A stretch of 64,000 nt of DNA, taken from Salegentibacter sp. 24 (GTDB lineage: Bacteria > Bacteroidota > Bacteroidia > Flavobacteriales > Flavobacteriaceae). The translations under genes and the position numbers were made by a program. The stretch spans positions 16,907-80,906 of the forward strand of contig NZ_SNWE01000021.1 of the NCBI RefSeq assembly GCF_004362395.1, written 5' to 3'. The notes under the pieces are model-generated. The model had not been told where the DNA came from and did no database searches. It was given only the letters and a program-made list of their open reading frames with translations. Shown in pieces: positions 1 to 9,989 of the stretch. Numbering within the stretch: the stretch's first letter is position 1; each line of letters opens with the position of its first letter.

Positions 1-408
1 AAATACAATGTATTGCCATCGGCTACGGATAATATAGATTTTTCTTTATTCCCACCGGTAAAAGGATCTATATCAGCAGGTTATGATGCCAAGGAAAAGC
101 ATTATGCTGTAGATATTGTGGTTCCTAAAAATACTCCGGTTAAATCGGTTGCAGATGGCCGCGTGATTTTCTCAGAATGGACTACGGAAACCGGTTATGT
201 CATTATTGTTAAGCATAATTATGGTTTATTATCAGTTTACAAACATAATGCTTCCCTTGCCAAAGAACAGGGGGAAAATGTTAGAAGGGGAGAGGTTATT
301 GCCACGGCTGGTTCTACCGGAGAGTATAGTACCGGCCCACATGTTCATTTTGAACTTTGGAACGAGGCCGTCCCGGTAGACCCTACAGATTATATTGATT
401 TTGACTAA
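1..408 (+). CDS. M23-family zinc metallopeptidase, C-terminal part (5' end outside window)
   Basis: The reading frame is open from base 1, so only the C-terminal domain is present. It is a LytM/peptidase M23 fold that cleaves peptidoglycan cross-bridges in the periplasm. Seen: the first zinc-ligand motif HYAVD (His codon near 100) and the closing HVHFE motif near 338-355, with the usual glycine-rich GSTGEYSTGPH lead-in. Both zinc-ligand stretches are intact, so the domain looks catalytically competent. The family normally carries an N-terminal signal peptide and coiled coil, which would lie upstream. An internal TTG at 13 could be mistaken for a start, but the frame continues upstream of it. 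Confidence 0.9.
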   Translation, partial: KYNVLPSATDNIDFSLFPPVKGSISAGYDAKEKHYAVDIVVPKNTPVKSVADGRVIFSEWTTETGYVIIVKHNYGLLSVYKHNASLAKEQGENVRRGEVIATAGSTGEYSTGPHVHFELWNEAVPVDPTDYIDFD

Positions 409-438
409 TAAATCACGACCTTTACAGCCTTAAAGGTT

Positions 439-1980
439 ATGCTGAAGTCAATAGTTAGCCTTATAATTTCAAATAAGATTATGTCTTTAAAGTCGTTTGG
501 AGCAAAAATTTTTGCTAAGAATATTCGTAGAAAAATAGATACTTGGGCTTCTAAACCTGAAGCTACACAAAAAAAGGTCTTCCAGGAGCTTATAGAAAAG
601 GCCAAAGACACAAAATTTGGAAGGGACCATGGTTTTAAGAATATTAGATCTCATACCCAATTTGTTGAAAGGGTACCTGTGCGTGATTATGAAGAACTTC
701 GTTTTTATGTAGATAAAATGGTCGCCGGGGAGACCGATGTTTTATGGCCGGGAAAACCTTTGTATTATGCAAAAACTTCCGGAACCACCAGTGGCGCCAA
801 ATATATTCCACTTACTAAGGATTCTATGCCATCTCATATAAATGCGGCAAGAAACGCTATTCTATGTTATATCGCCGAAACTGGTAATGCCAGATTTGTT
901 GACGGGAAAATGATCTTTCTACAGGGTAGTCCTGAAATGGAAGAAATGAACGGTGTAAAAATGGGTCGTTTATCCGGTATCGTAGCACATTATGTACCTT
1001 CTTACCTTCAAAAAAATAGAATGCCTAGCTGGGAGACAAATTGCATTGAAGACTGGGAAACCAAAGTTGATGCAATCGTTCAAGAAACCCGAAATGAGAA
1101 TATGAGCGTAATTAGCGGTATTCCTTCCTGGGTTCAAATGTATTTTGAGAGGCTTCAACAGAAATCCGGAATGAAAATCGGTGAGCTTTTTCCAAACTTC
1201 GATTTGTTTATTTATGGCGGCGTAAATTATGAGCCGTACCGTAAAAAGTTTGAAAACCTAATCGGCAGAAAAGTTGATAGTATTGAACTTTATCCAGCTT
1301 CAGAAGGTTTTTTCGCTTTTCAGGATAAACAAACTGAAAAAGGAATGTTACTCCAACTGGATTCAGGAATGTTTTACGAGTTTATAAAGGCCGATGAATT
1401 TGGTGAGGAGAACTCAAAGCGTCTTACGATCGGCCAGGTAGAAACTGGTGTGAATTATGTGATGCTTGTTTCTTCTAATGCAGGACTTTGGGCTTATAAT
1501 ATTGGGGATACGATTCAATTTACCAGTACAAAACCTTACCGTGTTATAGTTTCAGGTAGAATTAAACATTTTATTTCTGCTTTCGGAGAGCACGTGATTG
1601 CCAAGGAAGTGGAAGAGGCGATTCAGCAAGCAACTTCAGCTACTAATGCGCGTATAAGTGAGTTTACCGTGGCTCCGCAAATAACTACTGTAAATGCAGA
1701 ATTACCATATCACGAATGGTTTATAGAGTTTGAAAAGGAGCCTGATGATTTAAAGAAATTCGGAGCATTACTCGATAAAAGTCTTCGGGAGCAAAATTCT
1801 TATTATTTTGACCTTATTGAAGGCAAAATTCTCCAACCCTTAAAAATTTCGAAAGTTCCGGTAAATGGTTTTCAGGAATATATGAAATCAATAGGTAAAT
1901 TAGGTGGACAAAACAAGCTACCGCGTCTTTCTAACGACCGGAAAATAGCCGAAGTTCTGGAAAAAATTATAAAAGCATAG
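439..1980 (+). CDS. GH3 auxin-responsive-promoter-family acyl-adenylating enzyme
   Basis: This 513-residue protein belongs to the GH3 branch of the ANL adenylate-forming superfamily, which activates carboxylic acids with ATP and transfers them to an amine. Seen: the phosphate-binding loop YAKTSGTTSGAKYIPLT at about residues 110-126 and the later LYPASEGFFAFQ motif (about 283-294) that closes the adenylate site. The length fits bacterial GH3 proteins. The start at 439 follows an AAAGG stretch; an internal ATG at 481 (MSLKSFGAKIF) is a serious alternative. Only 6 bp separate it from the DUF6909 gene, so the two are probably co-transcribed. The substrate in bacteria is unknown. Confidence 0.88.
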   Translation: MLKSIVSLIISNKIMSLKSFGAKIFAKNIRRKIDTWASKPEATQKKVFQELIEKAKDTKFGRDHGFKNIRSHTQFVERVPVRDYEELRFYVDKMVAGETDVLWPGKPLYYAKTSGTTSGAKYIPLTKDSMPSHINAARNAILCYIAETGNARFVDGKMIFLQGSPEMEEMNGVKMGRLSGIVAHYVPSYLQKNRMPSWETNCIEDWETKVDAIVQETRNENMSVISGIPSWVQMYFERLQQKSGMKIGELFPNFDLFIYGGVNYEPYRKKFENLIGRKVDSIELYPASEGFFAFQDKQTEKGMLLQLDSGMFYEFIKADEFGEENSKRLTIGQVETGVNYVMLVSSNAGLWAYNIGDTIQFTSTKPYRVIVSGRIKHFISAFGEHVIAKEVEEAIQQATSATNARISEFTVAPQITTVNAELPYHEWFIEFEKEPDDLKKFGALLDKSLREQNSYYFDLIEGKILQPLKISKVPVNGFQEYMKSIGKLGGQNKLPRLSNDRKIAEVLEKIIKA

Positions 1981-1986
1981 CAAAAA

Positions 1987-3669
1987 ATGATAAATCTAAA
2001 ATTACTCGGTCGTACCCGTGCTCAAGAAAGTACCCACGCTATAGAACGCATGTATATAACGATGCGTCATCTTTTTAACCGTGGATTTTATAAACCTATG
2101 GGGGTTTCGGGAGAAACGCTTCGAGAAGCATTATTAATTCTTCGCCCCGAAATCTACGGTTCAATTGCCGATGATAAGGCAGAATTAAGTGGGTTACTCT
2201 ACGTGGTAGATCGATTACCAAAAGGAATTGAAGAATGTCGGTTTATTAATCTTACCAGCGATGAAGGTTATGGAAATTCACATTTTAAGCCCATTGTTCC
2301 GCCCAAACGTCGTCGTAATTGCTACAGGATTGACAATGAACAAATGAATATCGAAATCACGCGTGGCCGTTCTGAGATCTATGATATTCTTACCCATCTT
2401 ACATTTTTATTTGTAGAATCACATAAAATAATGCGTCGGGTTATAATAGATGAAGAAGGTAGTGTGACCCGTGACTGGCAGAAACTGGAAAAAGCTGTGT
2501 TGCAGGAGGAACCTCTAGACCAGGCGCAAAGGGAAATCGCTTTAACCCATACAGCCAATATTTTAGGCCGGACGTTTTATGAGGTTCAGGATATCTATCC
2601 AAAATTTTCTTTACCTGGGAATCCAGAACGCTTTTTAAATATAATTTACTGGTTAGGAAAACTTGCCATTGCAGAAACAGTTGAGAATAATAAAAGGATT
2701 ATCACTTTTAGTCCGGTTCTACGTGAACGTTTGGGTCACCATATTCACGGTGAGATCTGGGCCGATAATATTAAGCAACATCTCATTAAAGAAAATTTAA
2801 TGCACCGCCCGCTGCATATTATTAGTGCGAACATGCATAGTGTAATGAATACCCTTTATACTCCTTTAGCCTTAAAGGCCGATCTTAAAAAGAAGAAACC
2901 GCTGGAGATTTACGAAACCCTTAGTAATAGTGTTAACGGAGATTTACGAAGTAAAGTAATGAAGTCGGCTTTGGATAACGGGATGACGTTTTTGGAAGAC
3001 AAAAGTGGTACCAATATAGATGTCCAAATTTTTGATACTGCTAAATTAAACGGTAAATATGGCACATGGGATATTAAAACCGAAGAAAAAGCACCCGTAA
3101 TTATCGTGATGGATTATGCATTTGGAGAACAGGCTTACGAAACCATGGATGAGCTGCTAAAGCCATACAATTTTGAAGGTAATGAGATTAAGATGAACGT
3201 GGAATCGATTTCCATTATGGGAAAAGCGGGTATTCTGGAAGGAGGGAAAGGCGATATTATGATCCCCTCTGCTCATTTGTTTGAAGGGACTGCAGATAAC
3301 TATCCATTTAAAAATGAACTTAGCCGTGCCGATCTGGAAGGTAGTGGAATTGATATTGTAGACGGTGCCATGATCACTGTGTTGGGAACCTCACTTCAAA
3401 ACCGCGATATTCTTAAATTTTTTCACGATTCTACCTGGAATGTTAGCGGACTTGAAATGGAAGGTGCGCATTATCAGAAAGCCATCCAGGCCGCTTCCAA
3501 ATTAAGGGGTAGTATTAATAGCGAGGTAAAAGTGAGGTATGCTTATTACGCCTCTGATAATCCGCTAGAAACCGGTAGTACACTGGCCTCTGGCGGTTTG
3601 GGAACTACTGGTGTAAAGCCTACTTATTTAATTACCGAAAAAATTCTTGAACAAATTTTTAAATCTTAG
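1987..3669 (+). CDS. DUF6909 family protein with nucleosidase-like C-terminal half
   Basis: A 560-residue soluble protein that I recognise as the Bacteroidetes-specific DUF6909 family, of unproven function. The N-terminal half is helical and charged, without a recognisable motif. The C-terminal half (about 370-560) contains VIIVMDYAFGEQAYETMDEL and later GLEMEGAHYQKAI. These resemble the nucleotide-binding segment and the ribose-binding Met-Glu motif of the nucleoside phosphorylase/AMP nucleosidase superfamily. It follows the GH3 enzyme by 6 bp and precedes rfbC by 3 bp, which suggests one transcript. A role in nucleotide breakdown is inference from these motifs alone. Confidence 0.75.
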   Translation: MINLKLLGRTRAQESTHAIERMYITMRHLFNRGFYKPMGVSGETLREALLILRPEIYGSIADDKAELSGLLYVVDRLPKGIEECRFINLTSDEGYGNSHFKPIVPPKRRRNCYRIDNEQMNIEITRGRSEIYDILTHLTFLFVESHKIMRRVIIDEEGSVTRDWQKLEKAVLQEEPLDQAQREIALTHTANILGRTFYEVQDIYPKFSLPGNPERFLNIIYWLGKLAIAETVENNKRIITFSPVLRERLGHHIHGEIWADNIKQHLIKENLMHRPLHIISANMHSVMNTLYTPLALKADLKKKKPLEIYETLSNSVNGDLRSKVMKSALDNGMTFLEDKSGTNIDVQIFDTAKLNGKYGTWDIKTEEKAPVIIVMDYAFGEQAYETMDELLKPYNFEGNEIKMNVESISIMGKAGILEGGKGDIMIPSAHLFEGTADNYPFKNELSRADLEGSGIDIVDGAMITVLGTSLQNRDILKFFHDSTWNVSGLEMEGAHYQKAIQAASKLRGSINSEVKVRYAYYASDNPLETGSTLASGGLGTTGVKPTYLITEKILEQIFKS

Positions 3670-3672
3670 TTT

Positions 3673-4218
3673 ATGCACATTGAAGAATCTCCTCTACAAG
3701 ACTGTTTTATTATTAAACCCGATATTTTTAGGGATAAACGCGGTCTTTTCCTGGAGAGCTATCACAAGAAGAAATTTATTGAATTGACAGGAATCGAAAA
3801 AGAATTTGTCCAGGATAATCAGTCAATTTCAAAACGTGGGGTTATACGCGGGTTGCATTATCAAATAGGAGAATTGGCACAAACAAAACTGGTGCGTGCA
3901 ATTTATGGAAAAGTGCTGGATGTGGTTGTAGACCTGCGACCTGAATCCCCCTCTTTTAAGCAAAGTTTTAAGATAATTTTGGACGATGAGAATCTATATC
4001 AACTTTATATTCCTAAGGGTTTTGGCCACGGTTTTGTAACCCTTTCAGAAACTTCTGTTTTCGCCTATAAGTGTGACCAGTATTATTACCCAGGTTCTGA
4101 AGCTGGAATTCTTTACAACGATCCTGATTTGGCGATCGACTGGGAGTTTCCGGAGGAAGAAATGATAATTTCTGATAAAGATTTAAAACAACCTCGACTA
4201 AAAGAAGTTTTTGGATGA
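3673..4218 (+). CDS. rfbC: dTDP-4-dehydrorhamnose 3,5-epimerase
   Basis: RmlC/RfbC, a cupin enzyme, epimerises C3 and C5 of dTDP-4-keto-6-deoxyglucose, the third step of dTDP-L-rhamnose synthesis in the cytoplasm. Seen: the catalytic-His motif RGVIRGLHYQ, the KLVRAIYGKVLDVVVDLR strand, and IPKGFGHGFVTLSE near the dimer interface. The 181-residue length is normal. The stop overlaps the rfbD start by 4 bp (ATGA), which indicates translational coupling. rfbA and rfbB are not in the window, so the first two steps must be encoded elsewhere or upstream. Confidence 0.95.
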   Translation: MHIEESPLQDCFIIKPDIFRDKRGLFLESYHKKKFIELTGIEKEFVQDNQSISKRGVIRGLHYQIGELAQTKLVRAIYGKVLDVVVDLRPESPSFKQSFKIILDDENLYQLYIPKGFGHGFVTLSETSVFAYKCDQYYYPGSEAGILYNDPDLAIDWEFPEEEMIISDKDLKQPRLKEVFG

Positions 4219-5063
4219 AGAATATTCTAGTTACCGGTGCTAAAGGACAGTTGGGAACTTGTTTTAAAATGGGTTCCGGGAATTATCCTGATTTCAATTT
4301 TGACTTTAAGTCTTCATCGGAAGCCGATATTACCAATAAGCCTCAGTTGAAAGAACTTTTTTCCGAAATAAAATACGATTGGGTAATTAACTGCGCAGCA
4401 TACACAAATGTAGATAAAGCCGAATCTGATAGAGAAAAAGCTTTTGAAATAAATACAAAAGGCGCTAAAAATATTGCCGAGGTATGTAATGAAAACAAAG
4501 CAAAATTAGTGCATTTTTCCACCGATTATGTGTTTGATGGAAAAGCTGAGGAGCCTTATAAAGAAAGTGACCCTACAAATCCTATTAATGTCTATGGTTT
4601 ATCAAAATTTAAAGGAGAGCAAGCTATCACTGAAGTTTTAAAAGGGCATTATATCTTCAGAACCTCCTGGTTGTATTCAGAATTCGGACATAATTTTTAC
4701 AAAACTATACTTAGAAAAATAAGTGAAAAAGCGGATTTAAACATTATTACTTCACAAGTTGGAACACCAACTAATGCTAATGATCTCACAGATTTAGTTT
4801 TGAAAATAATCGCATCGGGAAAGAAAGATTTCGGACTATATCATTTTAGCAATCTTGGAGCAGCTACTTGGTACGATTTTGCTAAAGCAATACTGGAATT
4901 TTCAAGGAATTTACATACAACTCAATTACACAAAAGCAATGATTTTAGAAGCATTGCCAATCGGCCAGCATACAGCGTGCTGGACAAAACTAAAGTTCAA
5001 CAAATATTCTCAACACCAATATTGCATTGGAAAGAGAGCCTAAAAGGATTGATAAATACTTAA
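4215..5063 (+). CDS. rfbD: dTDP-4-dehydrorhamnose reductase
   Basis: RmlD/RfbD reduces dTDP-4-keto-L-rhamnose with NAD(P)H to give dTDP-L-rhamnose for surface polysaccharide. Seen: the N-terminal Rossmann signature [11 protein letters not shown], the [11 protein letters not shown] strand with the catalytic Thr/Asp region, and YGLSKFKGE containing the YxxxK pair. The length of 282 residues is normal. It overlaps rfbC by 4 bp and lies 40 bp before the decarboxylase-like gene, so a nucleotide-sugar operon is likely. Confidence 0.95.
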   Translation: MKNILVTGAKGQLGTCFKMGSGNYPDFNFDFKSSSEADITNKPQLKELFSEIKYDWVINCAAYTNVDKAESDREKAFEINTKGAKNIAEVCNENKAKLVHFSTDYVFDGKAEEPYKESDPTNPINVYGLSKFKGEQAITEVLKGHYIFRTSWLYSEFGHNFYKTILRKISEKADLNIITSQVGTPTNANDLTDLVLKIIASGKKDFGLYHFSNLGAATWYDFAKAILEFSRNLHTTQLHKSNDFRSIANRPAYSVLDKTKVQQIFSTPILHWKESLKGLINT

Positions 5064-5103
5064 TTCTGTAAGAATTTTATTAATTTCAGATCAAACTTAC
5101 CCA

Positions 5104-6093
5104 ATGGCAAAAAGAATACTTATTACCGGTGCAGCTGGATTTCTGGGCTCCCATTTATGTGATCGATTTATTAAAGATGGTTACGATGTTATTGCCATGG
5201 ACAACCTGATTACCGGCGATGTAAAAAATATTCAGCATCTGTTTAAACTTGATAATTTTGAATTTTTTCATCATGATATCACTAAATTTATTCATGTCCC
5301 CGGTCAATTAGATTATATTTTACATTTTGCTTCTCCTGCCAGCCCGATAGATTATTTAAAGATTCCTATTCAAACCTTAAAAGTTGGTTCAGTAGGGACT
5401 TTACATTGTTTAGGTTTGGCTAAAGAAAAGAATGCCAGAATTTTAATTGCTTCCACTTCTGAAGTTTATGGGGATCCCCAGGTACATCCACAAAGTGAAG
5501 AGTATTACGGAAATGTGAACACTATTGGTCCGCGTGGGGTGTATGATGAAGCCAAGCGTTTTCAGGAGTCTATTACGATGGCATATCATCGTTTTCATGG
5601 TTTGGAAACCAGAATTGCACGTATTTTTAATACCTATGGTCCCAGAATGCGTTTAAATGATGGACGAGTGATCCCCGCATTTATTGGTCAGGCGCTCCGT
5701 GGAGAGGATCTTACCATTTTTGGAGATGGTTTGCAAACACGTTCCTTCTGTTTTGTAGACGATCAAATTGAAGGAATTCACCGTTTGTTGTTGAGCGATT
5801 ATTCCGATCCTGTGAATATTGGTAATCCAGATGAAATTACCATCAAAGATTTTGCACAAGAAATCCTGATGCTCACAGGAACCAACCAAAAGATTGTTTA
5901 CCAAAGACTTCCGGAAGACGATCCGCTAAAAAGACAGCCTGATATTAGCCGGGCAAAAAAAGTTTTGGGATGGGAACCCAAAATTTCACGAAGTCAGGGC
6001 ATGAAAATCACCTACGATTATTTTAAAAACCTGAGTCCTGAAGAACTGGAGAAAAGCGAGCACAAAGATTTTTCAAATCATATTAGGCGTTAA
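5104..6093 (+). CDS. NAD-dependent epimerase/dehydratase, UDP-glucuronate decarboxylase-like
   Basis: An extended short-chain dehydrogenase closest in motif to UDP-xylose synthase, which oxidises and decarboxylates UDP-glucuronate to UDP-xylose. Seen: [14 protein letters not shown] at the N-terminus, the [11 protein letters not shown] segment characteristic of UXS enzymes, [10 protein letters not shown], the catalytic YDEAKRFQE, and [19 protein letters not shown]. The 329-residue length matches bacterial UXS without a membrane anchor. It is flanked by rfbD and a GT2 gene, consistent with supplying sugar for envelope glycans. A different epimerase specificity cannot be excluded from sequence. 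Confidence 0.85.
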   Translation: MAKRILITGAAGFLGSHLCDRFIKDGYDVIAMDNLITGDVKNIQHLFKLDNFEFFHHDITKFIHVPGQLDYILHFASPASPIDYLKIPIQTLKVGSVGTLHCLGLAKEKNARILIASTSEVYGDPQVHPQSEEYYGNVNTIGPRGVYDEAKRFQESITMAYHRFHGLETRIARIFNTYGPRMRLNDGRVIPAFIGQALRGEDLTIFGDGLQTRSFCFVDDQIEGIHRLLLSDYSDPVNIGNPDEITIKDFAQEILMLTGTNQKIVYQRLPEDDPLKRQPDISRAKKVLGWEPKISRSQGMKITYDYFKNLSPEELEKSEHKDFSNHIRR

Positions 6094-6102
6094 ACTGAGT
6101 TT

Positions 6103-6873
6103 ATGGAAAAACCATTGGTTTCAGTAATAATGCCTGCTTATAATGCGGAAAAATTTATTGAGGTTGCTGTAAATTCTATTATTGCACAAACATATTCCAA
6201 CTGGGAATTGTTTATAATTGATGATTCTTCTTCGGATTCCACCCTTTACAAAGCGAAAAATCTGGCAAAACTAGATTCACGAATTAAAATAATTCAGAAT
6301 ATAAGTAATTTAGGCGCGGGGATAAGCCGGAATAAGGCCATTAAAGAAGCGCAGGGCGATTTTATTGCATTTTTGGATGCAGATGACCAATGGAAGCCAA
6401 AAAAGCTGGAAATTCATCTTGAAGTAATGCTAGGGCAAGGTTATGCAGTTTCTTTTTCCAGTTATTTGCAAATAGATGAAAACGGCAATTCTCGTAAAGA
6501 AATCATAGAAGCTTTACCCATTTTATCCTACCATAAATTGTTGAAATCAAATTATCTGGGCAACTTAACTGGTATTTATAATGCTAAGAAACTGGGGAAA
6601 ATTTATGCTCCGGAACTCAGAAAGCGCCAAGATTGGGGCCTTTGGCTGAAAGCTTTAAAAAAGGGAGGGCCGGCCATAGGAATTCAGAGATGTTTGGCGA
6701 AATACCGGGTCAGAAAAGGATCGATTTCAGGAAATAAGTTTGAAATGATAAAATACAATTTCCAAGTCTATCATAAGGTTCTAGACTTTAGTGTATTCAA
6801 AAGTACTTGTTTTATGCTTATTTTTCTAAAAGAACAATTTTTCGTGAAGTCAAAACAGGTAAAAAGAATTTGA
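6103..6873 (+). CDS. glycosyltransferase family 2
   Basis: A GT-A-fold inverting glycosyltransferase of 256 residues. Seen: the opening strand VSVIMPAYNAEKFI, the DDSSSDST nucleotide-binding segment, and the metal-binding FLDADDQW motif, followed by WGLWLKAL around the acceptor-site region. No membrane segment is obvious. It starts 10 bp after the decarboxylase-like gene and is the last gene of the run. Donor and acceptor cannot be read from the sequence. Confidence 0.9.
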   Translation: MEKPLVSVIMPAYNAEKFIEVAVNSIIAQTYSNWELFIIDDSSSDSTLYKAKNLAKLDSRIKIIQNISNLGAGISRNKAIKEAQGDFIAFLDADDQWKPKKLEIHLEVMLGQGYAVSFSSYLQIDENGNSRKEIIEALPILSYHKLLKSNYLGNLTGIYNAKKLGKIYAPELRKRQDWGLWLKALKKGGPAIGIQRCLAKYRVRKGSISGNKFEMIKYNFQVYHKVLDFSVFKSTCFMLIFLKEQFFVKSKQVKRI

Positions 6874-6989
6874 AAAATTCTTCAAAGTATTACCCAAGCC
6901 TTTCACAGTAGTTTGGGAAATTTTCCATCTTATTTGCACACTTCAGTGATTAAAGATTATTTAGAATTATTAAAGAATTGGAATAATTC

Positions 6990-8303
6990 CTATATATCTG
7001 AAGTAAACTGCTTTAATTTTCCGCTTTTACTTCGTATAAGCCGGTCTTTTCTTTGAAACACAACTGTTAAGTTTTTACCCACATAGGTTTCAATGGCGCG
7101 CAATATTTTCTGTTGCTGGTTTTCGGAAAATTTCTTTTGGCTCACATATTCAATTTTAAAAGAATCGGGAGCGGTTTGATTTATAATAAACTCTTTAATA
7201 CTTCCGGTGTCTTCAATAATGCTTTTCGTTACATAATAAAATGTAAGGCCGGGGACTACTTTTCCACCGGGAAGTATAGCCACATCATTAGCACGTCCAA
7301 TTAATTTTTTCAAAACTGGCTTTTTGGCAGTACTTTGTTCTGAAAGAATTCCGGTATCGCCAATATCGTAGCGAATCATTGGATGAGCCTTGTTATAAAG
7401 TGAAGTAATTACGATTCGGCCTTCAGTACCGTTTGGGACGCAATTACAATTTTCGTCAAGAATTTCTACCAAGAGATCCTCGGCATTAACGATCCATTCA
7501 TTTTTTAAGTTTTCGAAAGCGATAAGTCCGACTTCACTGGCGCCATATTCGTTCACTACAGTAACACCGAAAACCGCTTCCATCAAGCTTTTGTCCTCTT
7601 CAAACAATCTTTCAGAAGTAACAATACAGAGTTGCAAGCTGGGACAGACCTCTTTCAAAATTAAATTCCTATAGTCCAGAAATTTCGCAAAAAGTAAAAC
7701 CGCGCTGGTATATCCATTAATATAACTGAAATTAGAATTTTGAAAACGTTTCAGAAAATTCTCCATTTTCTGTTCGCTAAGGTCAAAAATGGGAAACCTG
7801 CGACGTAGACTAATTCGGTCTTTTATTCTTTCCTGCATGTTTCCGTAGAAATCCAGGGGGATACCATAGAACCTGGCTTGCAAAGATTTGTTAAGATCAA
7901 TACCGTGCCAGTGGTAGCGATCCTGAAACCCAGCCCAACTCATCGCATGAGCAAATTTATCTTTGGCAAAAACAAATGGTGTACCACTACTGCCAGAAGT
8001 CTTTCCTATATAAGCGTTGGATTTTGAAAAACCTTTGCTTAGACGATTCTGAAGTTTTTGTTGTAAATCGGTTTTGCTCATCAGAGGCACCTCACTCCAA
8101 TTGGTGAATTCCTTTTTTCCAAAGTAGTTTTTATAAAATTGATTATTATGTATGTGAAATTCAACAATGTTCTTCCGCTTTTCGAAGATGTAATCCTTAT
8201 AATTTTCTTCAGGGATTTCCTGTATTACCTTTAATGTTTTTTGCGCCCTGGTTATGGGAAATTTGTTAAGTTGCAACGAGAGTTTAAACCAGTCCAAGGG
8301 CAA
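6990..8303 (-). CDS. phenylacetate-CoA ligase (PaaK/CapK)-family adenylate-forming enzyme
   Basis: A 437-residue ANL-superfamily protein of the PaaK/CapK type, often found beside capsule or exopolysaccharide genes in place of true phenylacetate degradation. Seen: the ATP-binding loop GKTSGSSGTPFVFAKD, NEYGASEVG (A5 motif), and MIRYDIGDTGIL with the hinge-like LIGRANDVAILPGG. It points toward the sugar genes on the opposite strand and ends 116 bp after the GT2 stop. No paa catabolic genes are nearby, so a polysaccharide-linked acylation role is the better inference. The substrate is unknown. Confidence 0.87.
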   Translation of the reverse strand: MPLDWFKLSLQLNKFPITRAQKTLKVIQEIPEENYKDYIFEKRKNIVEFHIHNNQFYKNYFGKKEFTNWSEVPLMSKTDLQQKLQNRLSKGFSKSNAYIGKTSGSSGTPFVFAKDKFAHAMSWAGFQDRYHWHGIDLNKSLQARFYGIPLDFYGNMQERIKDRISLRRRFPIFDLSEQKMENFLKRFQNSNFSYINGYTSAVLLFAKFLDYRNLILKEVCPSLQLCIVTSERLFEEDKSLMEAVFGVTVVNEYGASEVGLIAFENLKNEWIVNAEDLLVEILDENCNCVPNGTEGRIVITSLYNKAHPMIRYDIGDTGILSEQSTAKKPVLKKLIGRANDVAILPGGKVVPGLTFYYVTKSIIEDTGSIKEFIINQTAPDSFKIEYVSQKKFSENQQQKILRAIETYVGKNLTVVFQRKDRLIRSKSGKLKQFTSDI

Positions 8304-8382
8304 AAAAGCTTTTTTATCAGAAATAATTGGTGCTTCAATTTACAAACAATTATTTTTGGTGCATAACTAAAATAACTTCAGG

Positions 8383-9657
8383 ATGAAAATTTTAATTCTT
8401 GGTGCCGGTGGACGCGAACATACTTTTGCCTATAAACTTGGCCAGAGCCCAAAATGTTCTCAACTTTTTGTTGCGCCAGGTAACGCTGGAACTGCACAAA
8501 TTGCAGAAAATATCGATCTTAAAGTCACTGATTTTAAATCTATTAAAGATTTTGTACTGAAAGAAGAAATTGAAATGCTGGTAGTAGGTCCTGAAGATCC
8601 ACTGGTAGATGGGATTACTGATTATTTTAATGAAGATGAGGCTTTAAAGCAAGTAAAAGTGATTGGTCCTTCAAAACGCGGAGCACTTTTAGAAGGAAGT
8701 AAAGAAAGGGCCAAAGAGTTTATGGCTATGCACAAAATTCCTACCGCGGCTTACGAGAGTTTTACCGAGAAAAGCCTGGAGGCTGGAAAAAAATTCCTGG
8801 AAACCCTAAAACCGCCATATGTTTTAAAGGCCGATGGACTAGCTGCCGGCAAGGGTGTTTTAATTTTAAACGATCTTGAAGAGGCAAAACACGAACTTCA
8901 AAATATGCTAGCCGAAAAGAAATTTGGTGCGGCCAGCGCTAAAGTCGTAATCGAAGAATTTTTAAACGGTATTGAACTTAGTGTTTTTGTATTAACTGAT
9001 GGGAAGAATTATAAAATTTTACCCACGGCAAAGGATTACAAGCGAATTGGTGAGGGCGATACCGGTTTGAATACTGGCGGAATGGGTGCGATTTCACCAG
9101 TCCCATTCACCGACGAAATATTGATGCGAAAGATTGAAGAACGTATTGTGAAACCTACGGTTAATGGTCTACAGGAGGAGAATATAGATTATAAGGGATT
9201 TATTTTTATAGGTCTTATTATGGTAAATAACGAACCCTATGTGATAGAATATAATGTACGAATGGGTGATCCAGAAACTGAAGTTGTGCTACCAAGAATT
9301 AAATCAGATCTGGTTGAAGTCTTCGAAAAAGTTGCACACGGAAAATTAGACGAAATAACTTTAGAAATCGATGAGCGTGCGGCGACAACTGTAATGCTTG
9401 TATCGGGAGGTTATCCTGAAGCGTATGAGAAATATAAGGAAATTACCGGATTTGATAAGGTCGAAGACGCCATTATATTTCATGCAGGAACAATAAAAGA
9501 AGGAGATAAAATTGTGACCAATGGAGGCCGCGTAATTGCGGTAACTTCCTTAGGAACTGATTATAAAGAGGCACTAAAAAAATCTTATCAAAATGCCAAA
9601 AAAATACATTTTGATAAGATGTATTATAGAAAAGATCTCGGGTTCGATTTATCCTAA
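8383..9657 (+). CDS. purD: phosphoribosylamine--glycine ligase
   Basis: GAR synthetase, an ATP-grasp enzyme, joins phosphoribosylamine and glycine in de novo purine synthesis. Seen: the start [31 protein letters not shown], the ATP-grasp segment [23 protein letters not shown], and [16 protein letters not shown]. The 424-residue length is normal. A -7-like TATTTTTG lies at 8351-8358 and the ATG follows AGG directly. The 3' end overlaps the convergent DUF6341 gene by 9 bp. Confidence 0.97.
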   Translation: MKILILGAGGREHTFAYKLGQSPKCSQLFVAPGNAGTAQIAENIDLKVTDFKSIKDFVLKEEIEMLVVGPEDPLVDGITDYFNEDEALKQVKVIGPSKRGALLEGSKERAKEFMAMHKIPTAAYESFTEKSLEAGKKFLETLKPPYVLKADGLAAGKGVLILNDLEEAKHELQNMLAEKKFGAASAKVVIEEFLNGIELSVFVLTDGKNYKILPTAKDYKRIGEGDTGLNTGGMGAISPVPFTDEILMRKIEERIVKPTVNGLQEENIDYKGFIFIGLIMVNNEPYVIEYNVRMGDPETEVVLPRIKSDLVEVFEKVAHGKLDEITLEIDERAATTVMLVSGGYPEAYEKYKEITGFDKVEDAIIFHAGTIKEGDKIVTNGGRVIAVTSLGTDYKEALKKSYQNAKKIHFDKMYYRKDLGFDLS

Positions 9658-9882
9658 AAACGAATGCGCGGTAGGGTCGCGATCTTCATCGTTGAGTTCG
9701 TTGTATTGCTTGAGTTGCTTCATCCAGTAGGCAAAGGCAGCCATACCGACTAAAACAAAAATGAAGTTGAGGGCATTTGCCGCCCACCAAGAATCTAATT
9801 CTAATTCCCTTAGAAGATCTAATGGATAGAAAAGTATCTCTTCAAATAAATAGGCGATACCTTCAAATATATCTCTTAACAT
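9649..9882 (-). CDS. DUF6341-type small membrane protein
   Basis: A short protein of about 77 residues that starts [20 protein letters not shown] and has one clear membrane helix ([20 protein letters not shown]), then a charged tail. I chose the ATG at 9882 because the family begins this way; a longer form from 9903 adds seven residues. It resembles the Flavobacteriia DUF6341 family, which sits beside DUF6427 as here. Function is unknown. The two are divergent, about 100 bp apart. Confidence 0.7.
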   Translation of the reverse strand: MLRDIFEGIAYLFEEILFYPLDLLRELELDSWWAANALNFIFVLVGMAAFAYWMKQLKQYNELNDEDRDPTAHSFLG

Positions 9883-9989
9883 TTTTAATGAATTTAAGTT
9901 CAAATTATTTAAAGCTAGAGTAAAATACCTTTTCAGGTGTACATTAACTAACTTTGTTATTTCAGATTACAAAAATATAAAAAACCATA

